Shown here one piece after another: positions 9,441-64,000 of a stretch of DNA of 64,000 nucleotides (its first letter is position 1; each line of letters begins with the position of its first letter). The position numbers were made by a program, and so were the translations under genes. This stretch comes from Metridium senile (lineage: Eukaryota; Cnidaria; Anthozoa; Actiniaria; Metridiidae), in NCBI GenBank assembly GCA_949775045.1, contig OX459106.1:312501-376500 (forward strand), in the 5' to 3' direction. Under the pieces are notes generated by a model that saw only the letters and a list, made by a program, of their open reading frames with translations, did not search any database and was not told the DNA's origin.

Positions 9441-9790
9441 ACTAATGCTTGTCAACTATAACTATAACTATGACTATCGAGGAGTTGAACATACACCACG
9501 TGATAAAAAACTTTTTTTTTCTGATGGATTTTAAGCTAAGATACACTAATTATAATTCAAAGTTATATTTATCGTAAAAAAACAATCCTTTGTTTGATAT
9601 ATTTTGTGCTCAAAATAGCTTAAAATAAACTTTATGTGTTCATGTTTGTTTTTGAACGTAATTAATATGTTGCGCGAAATAAGGTTCTTTTTGAAATGCT
9701 TATATCTTTTGTACTAACAAACCTTATAAATTGCTTCCAAAAGATACTGATTAGCGATTATATCACTGCAAAGATTATTTTACTTGTTTC

Positions 9791-10066
9791 TTGTTCATAA
9801 TGGCCGAGTTATTATCTACTAATTATCAACTTATTGGAGATGTGGTAAGCATATTTATGGGCTCCTGCTTTTTCTTAATCTACAGTTTGATTATTGGTCT
9901 CCGCCTGAATTATTTAATTGGACCAAGAAGATGTGATATTGGAGATGATCAATTGGTACACAAGACCTTTTGCAGTGTGATGAATTCGATCCTGACGCTT
10001 TTCTATAAAAGATATTCAACAAGATCCCGAATGATTCTTAAGCCGGCTGTAAGTTATTCAAAATAA
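9791..10066 (+). CDS. 91-codon ORF (right arm copy)
   Basis: Mirror of 5665-5390 with identical protein. Confidence 0.35.
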   Translation: MFIMAELLSTNYQLIGDVVSIFMGSCFFLIYSLIIGLRLNYLIGPRRCDIGDDQLVHKTFCSVMNSILTLFYKRYSTRSRMILKPAVSYSK

Positions 10067-10218
10067 GTTATTATATATATATATATATCTGTAAAACTTT
10101 GAAGCATAAATCTTGGTTTCCTGTTAATGCTTTTCTTCTGGGGATTCGATTCTCTATTACATGTTTTAGTTAATTATAGAGATTTCCATGTTTCAAAACA
10201 ATTAATCCTAAACTCTAG

Positions 10219-10503
10219 CTAACTAAGTATGTTTACAAACACAAGTTTTAATCGGGATTCTTTCTTTCTTTGGTTAGCCTGACTCTGAACCTGAACAAGA
10301 GACCACTGAATAATAAGTTGTTGTTTGCAAAACCTTGTAAAAAGTTTTGATTTATCATTAAACAGATTAGCTAGTTCATCAGATGTTGTTTTTCGTGCTG
10401 CATATAGCTTTGAATTATAATTGCTTTTACTTAATTCGCGTAGCTTTCTTTTTGCGTTGGATTGTTCAGTGCATTTTCTCTTGAATGGTTGCTCTTCGAT
10501 TGA
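10219..10503 (-). CDS. Possible alternative basic exon (right arm)
   Basis: Mirror of 4953-5237. Confidence 0.35.
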   Translation of the reverse strand, partial: SIEEQPFKRKCTEQSNAKRKLRELSKSNYNSKLYAARKTTSDELANLFNDKSKLFTRFCKQQLIIQWSLVQVQSQANQRKKESRLKLVFVNILS

Positions 10504-10516
10504 CTAGTTTGAATAA

Positions 10517-10708
10517 CTAAAGAACTTCAAGGAGTTGATCATGAGAGCTGCTCCATTCACAATTTCCATCGATAACGTTTGGTTCTTCTAGTTGAGAAGT
10601 GATTGAAAGGGCTTCCAATAATATTTCATCGTCAACATAATTATCCAAATCAAATGAGTTTTCATCTAAAGCCAGTTCTTGTAGTTGAGAATCAGTAAAC
10701 TCACCAAA
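10517..10708 (-). CDS. Small acidic protein, exon 2 (right arm)
   Basis: Mirror of 4748-4939, preceded by the same acceptor. Confidence 0.55.
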   Translation of the reverse strand, partial: FGEFTDSQLQELALDENSFDLDNYVDDEILLEALSITSQLEEPNVIDGNCEWSSSHDQLLEVL

Positions 10709-10834
10709 CTAGTAACAAAAAACAAAACAAAAATTATAACTACTTTTCTTCTTTGATAGGAAAACGATTATGAAAAATAAAACAACTGAGAGTTAAGAAA
10801 TCAACTCAGTTATAATTTAAACAACTTTACTTAC

Positions 10835-10879
10835 CGATATATCTTCACAGTCAGAAGTATCAATACTAAATTCTGCCAT
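10835..10879 (-). CDS. Small acidic protein, exon 1 (right arm)
   Basis: Mirror of 4577-4621 with the same donor. Confidence 0.6.
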
Positions 10880-11231
10880 TATAACTAGTTAAAAGAAACA
10901 ATCTACTAGGTAAAGTTTAGAACTAAAAGAAGTTTAGCGAAACCATAAACAAGAATGGTTCATCTTGAAGTTATAAACCTTCTCTGATAGTTTGATGAAA
11001 CTTTAAAAGAAAAACAAATAAGCTATAATCTCTTACACGTTTTCCCATTGTTTTGTGAATAAAAGATTGTAATCCCTTTTTTATTAAATCGAACATTTAC
11101 GAGTTGATTTGAATAACAGGCAATAAAAATGTACACAACCATTTGTTTCAACAAGCTTTTATTTTTAAATCAATTTTTTACATGTCAAAAATATAAACGA
11201 TAATTATCTAACGAATTAAACAACTGTTTAA

Positions 11232-11675
11232 CTAGATATAGTGGAAAGAGTTTTGATGTGACATTCTAGCTGATGGTCTATTGTTCTTAAAAAGTTTTCT
11301 CGGTGCGAGGTGATTCATTTCTTGTGGTCTTTTGCTGTGTTTTGGAGTCTGTTCGATCACTCTACTTTCCTTGCTTGGTTGTAAACCTCTTGCTTGGGGT
11401 TGATATTCGTTCTCTGTTAGCAATCCTGACTCATCGCCTGGTTGTGTGGTCATAGAACAACTCTCTACCATAACATCTACCATTTCGCTCAAATCACCCA
11501 TGACTTTAAATAACTCTTCAAATTCTTCAATCGATAAAGCTATGCCATATTTTGTTGGAAATTTGTTCTTCTCTTCACCATCAATATACTTTCGAATATG
11601 TACTCTTATCTGTCCTTGGAATTCCTGGACGGTAGCGTGGTAGCCTCGAGAACCTAGCTTGAATAAAGTTGCCAT
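11232..11675 (-). CDS. PC4-like ssDNA-binding protein (right arm copy)
   Basis: Protein identical to the left copy. Here the gene runs in the same direction as the cadherin gene whose stop is 458 bp upstream, so cadherin read-through transcripts could include it in sense. Confidence 0.8.
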   Translation of the reverse strand: MATLFKLGSRGYHATVQEFQGQIRVHIRKYIDGEEKNKFPTKYGIALSIEEFEELFKVMGDLSEMVDVMVESCSMTTQPGDESGLLTENEYQPQARGLQPSKESRVIEQTPKHSKRPQEMNHLAPRKLFKNNRPSARMSHQNSFHYI

Positions 11676-11945
11676 GTTTTTTCTCTAACCAAATGCTATT
11701 TGCTTTCAAATGTTTTAGTGAAAGATTCAAAATAGGCGCGCGCTATATATTATAATTGATAACAAAAGACTTGCCCAAACTTGCCCGCTCACTAAGCCTT
11801 TGGCGTCACCTGGTTACCATAGCAACACTTCACTTCCTGGTCAAGGTGCTAATCCTCTCGAGTCACCTGGTTACCATGGCACCGCCTCAATCCTACCTCA
11901 ATCCCACCTCAATTTCCGGGGTCATTTCATCCCAAGAAAACTACT

Positions 11946-12095
11946 AAGGTCCATATTCTACGTTGTTGAGCTACGTACGCGGGCTTGCTTAAGGTCCCTA
12001 TTCTACGTTGTTGAGCTACGTACGCGGGCTTAGCTTGCGTAAGGTTCCTATTCTACGTTGTTAAGCTACGTATGCTGGCTTGGGCTTGCTTAGGG
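11946..12095 (+). repeat. Minisatellite (right part) beginning with the target duplication
   Basis: Three further units of the CTACGTTGTTGAGCTACG..GCTTGCTTAAGGT repeat, in the same orientation as 3331-3510. The first six bases (AAGGTC) duplicate 3505-3510. Confidence 0.85.
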
Positions 12096-12132
12096 TCAAT
12101 ACATATATATATATATATGACGTCATGCCTAT

Positions 12133-62845
<50,713 letters not shown>

Positions 62846-62879
62846 CTAAAAGAAAACAGAAGAATTTATATTAATATTT

Positions 62880-64000
62880 AATCCTTTTACTCCGACGAAG
62901 GGATAAAGCTCGAAACGTCAGTAAAGTTAAGTCAACATTTTTTACGGTGTTACAAATTTCATTGTATGACCTATCGTTTGTATCAAACACCGACGCAGCC
63001 TATACTAGTTTACTCGCTAGTTTCTATTTCTATTTTTTTACGGTGTTACAAATTTCATTATATTACCTATCGTTTATATCAAACACCGACGCAGCCTACA
63101 CTAGTTTACTCGCTAGTTTCTATTTCTATTCTTTAAGGTGTTACAAATTTAATTATATTACCTATCGTTTATATCAAACACCGACGCAGCCTATACTAGT
63201 TTACTCGCTAGTTTCTATTTCTATTCTTTAAGGTGTTACAAATTTAATTATGTTACCTATCGTTTATATCAAACACCGATGCAGCCTACACTAGTTTACT
63301 CGCTAGTTTCTATTTCTATTCTTTAAGGTGTTACAAATTTCATTCTATTACCTATCGTTTATATCAAACACCGACGCAGCCTATACTAGTTTACTCGCTA
63401 GTTTCTATTTCTATTCTTTAAGGTGTTACAAATTTAATTATGTTACCTATCGTTTATATCAAACATCGACGCAGCCGATACTAGTTTACTCGCTAGTTTC
63501 TATTTCTATTCTTTAAGGTGTTACAAATTTAATTATATTACCTATCGTTTATATCAAACACCGATGCAGCCTACACTAGTTTACTCGCTAGTTTCTATTT
63601 CTATTCTTTAAGGTGTTACAAATTTAATTATGTTACCTATCGTTTATATCAAACACCGATGCAGCCTACACTAGTTTACTCGCTAGTTTCTATTTCTATT
63701 CTTTAAGGTGTTACAAATTTAATTATGTTACCTATCGTTTATATCAAACATCGACGCAGCCGATACTAGTTTACTCGCTAGTTTCTATTTCTATTCTTTA
63801 AGGTGTTACAAATTTAATTATGTTACCTATCGTTTATATCAAACACCGATGCAGCCTACACTAGTTTCTCGCTAGTTTCTATTTCTATTCTTTAAGGTGT
63901 TACAAATTTAATTATGTTACCTATCGTTTATATCAAACATCGACGCAGCCGATACTAGTTTACTCGCTAGTTTCTATTTCTATTCTTTAAGGTGTTACAA
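62880..64000 (+). repeat. ~95-bp tandem array reaching the window edge
   Basis: About eleven units of GGTGTTACAAATTTAATTA..TTACCTATCGTTTATATCAA..CACCGACGCAGCCTATACTA..GTTTACTCGCTAG. C/T variants (CACCGACG, CACCGATG, CATCGACG) recur in a higher-order pattern. Confidence 0.92.

Larger units (their letters stand above)
3511..11945. mobile_element. 8.4-kb palindromic mobile element with 6-bp target duplication
   Basis: Two inverted arms (3511 to about 7309 and about 8107 to 11945) mirror each other around 7728. All mirrored ORF coordinates sum to 15456. They surround a unique loop of about 0.8 kb. Ends are exact (AGTAGTTTTCTTGGG at the left, its complement at the right), and AAGGTC is duplicated immediately outside (3505-3510, 11946-11951). 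Arms look about 99% identical. One clear difference is about 43 bp of extra CGGGCCGATT-type repeat in the right arm near 8177-8220. Each arm carries PC4-like, spliced acidic, zinc-finger and minor ORFs, and the loop carries one gene. No transposase, DDE/tyrosine integrase, polymerase B, packaging ATPase or capsid gene is visible, so it is presumably non-autonomous. A 6-bp duplication, 5'-AG ends and long terminal inverted repeats are known from Maverick/Polinton elements. The relationship is inference. Confidence 0.9.

Noticed and set aside
62880..64000. CRISPR-like appearance of regular ~95-bp repeats
   Set aside because: Whole unit is repeated with no unique spacers, in a eukaryotic intron/flank context; it is a satellite.

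Overview
The window is animal nuclear DNA. It is AT-rich, has spliced genes with GT..AG introns, and is dense in microsatellites, minisatellites and short hairpin transposons. The mix of a cadherin-23-type giant cadherin, an intronless orphan rhodopsin-like receptor and tRNA-derived SINEs fits an early-branching metazoan, most likely a cnidarian. The species is not recognisable from the sequence alone.

One gene dominates. On the minus strand, 52 exons between 62845 and 12133 join into a single open frame of 2825 codons plus stop. It is 5'-partial because the start lies beyond the right edge. It encodes 22 complete extracellular cadherin (EC) repeats plus the end of another, a membrane-adjacent SEA/ferredoxin-like (MAD) domain, one transmembrane helix and a cytoplasmic tail of about 340 residues ending in a class I PDZ ligand (VTSL). 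This layout and ending match cadherin-23, the upper tip-link protein. If the total is 27 ECs as in CDH23, five ECs lie outside the window. Every exon boundary was placed by eye from splice consensus and checked by reading-frame continuity. Exon lengths sum to 8480 = 2 + 3 x 2826.

The introns act as a transposon and satellite sink. A complete single-exon class A GPCR gene (18056-17097) is nested in the 5.8-kb intron before the tail exons. The introns also hold non-LTR retrotransposon remnants, two tRNA-SINE families, at least 20 foldback/MITE elements with TA, TTAA or 8-9-bp target duplications, nested insertions, a 779-bp near-perfect palindrome, and very long microsatellites, several of them starting within 20 nt of a splice donor.

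Downstream of the cadherin stop codon (180 bp away) lies the most unusual object: an 8435-bp palindromic mobile element (3511-11945). Its two ~3.8-kb, nearly identical inverted arms flank an ~0.8-kb loop. It has exact AGTAG..CTACT ends and a 6-bp target duplication (AAGGTC), and it is inserted in a tandem-repeat array. Each arm encodes a PC4-like ssDNA-binding protein, a small spliced acidic protein with a possible alternative basic exon, a C2H2-like zinc-finger protein and minor ORFs. The loop encodes one 174-aa acidic protein. No integrase, polymerase, ATPase or capsid gene is visible. The ends and 6-bp duplication recall Maverick/Polinton elements, so it may be a non-autonomous relative. 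The left 3.3 kb holds only repeats and one doubtful small ORF. The right edge runs into a ~95-bp tandem array that continues past the window.
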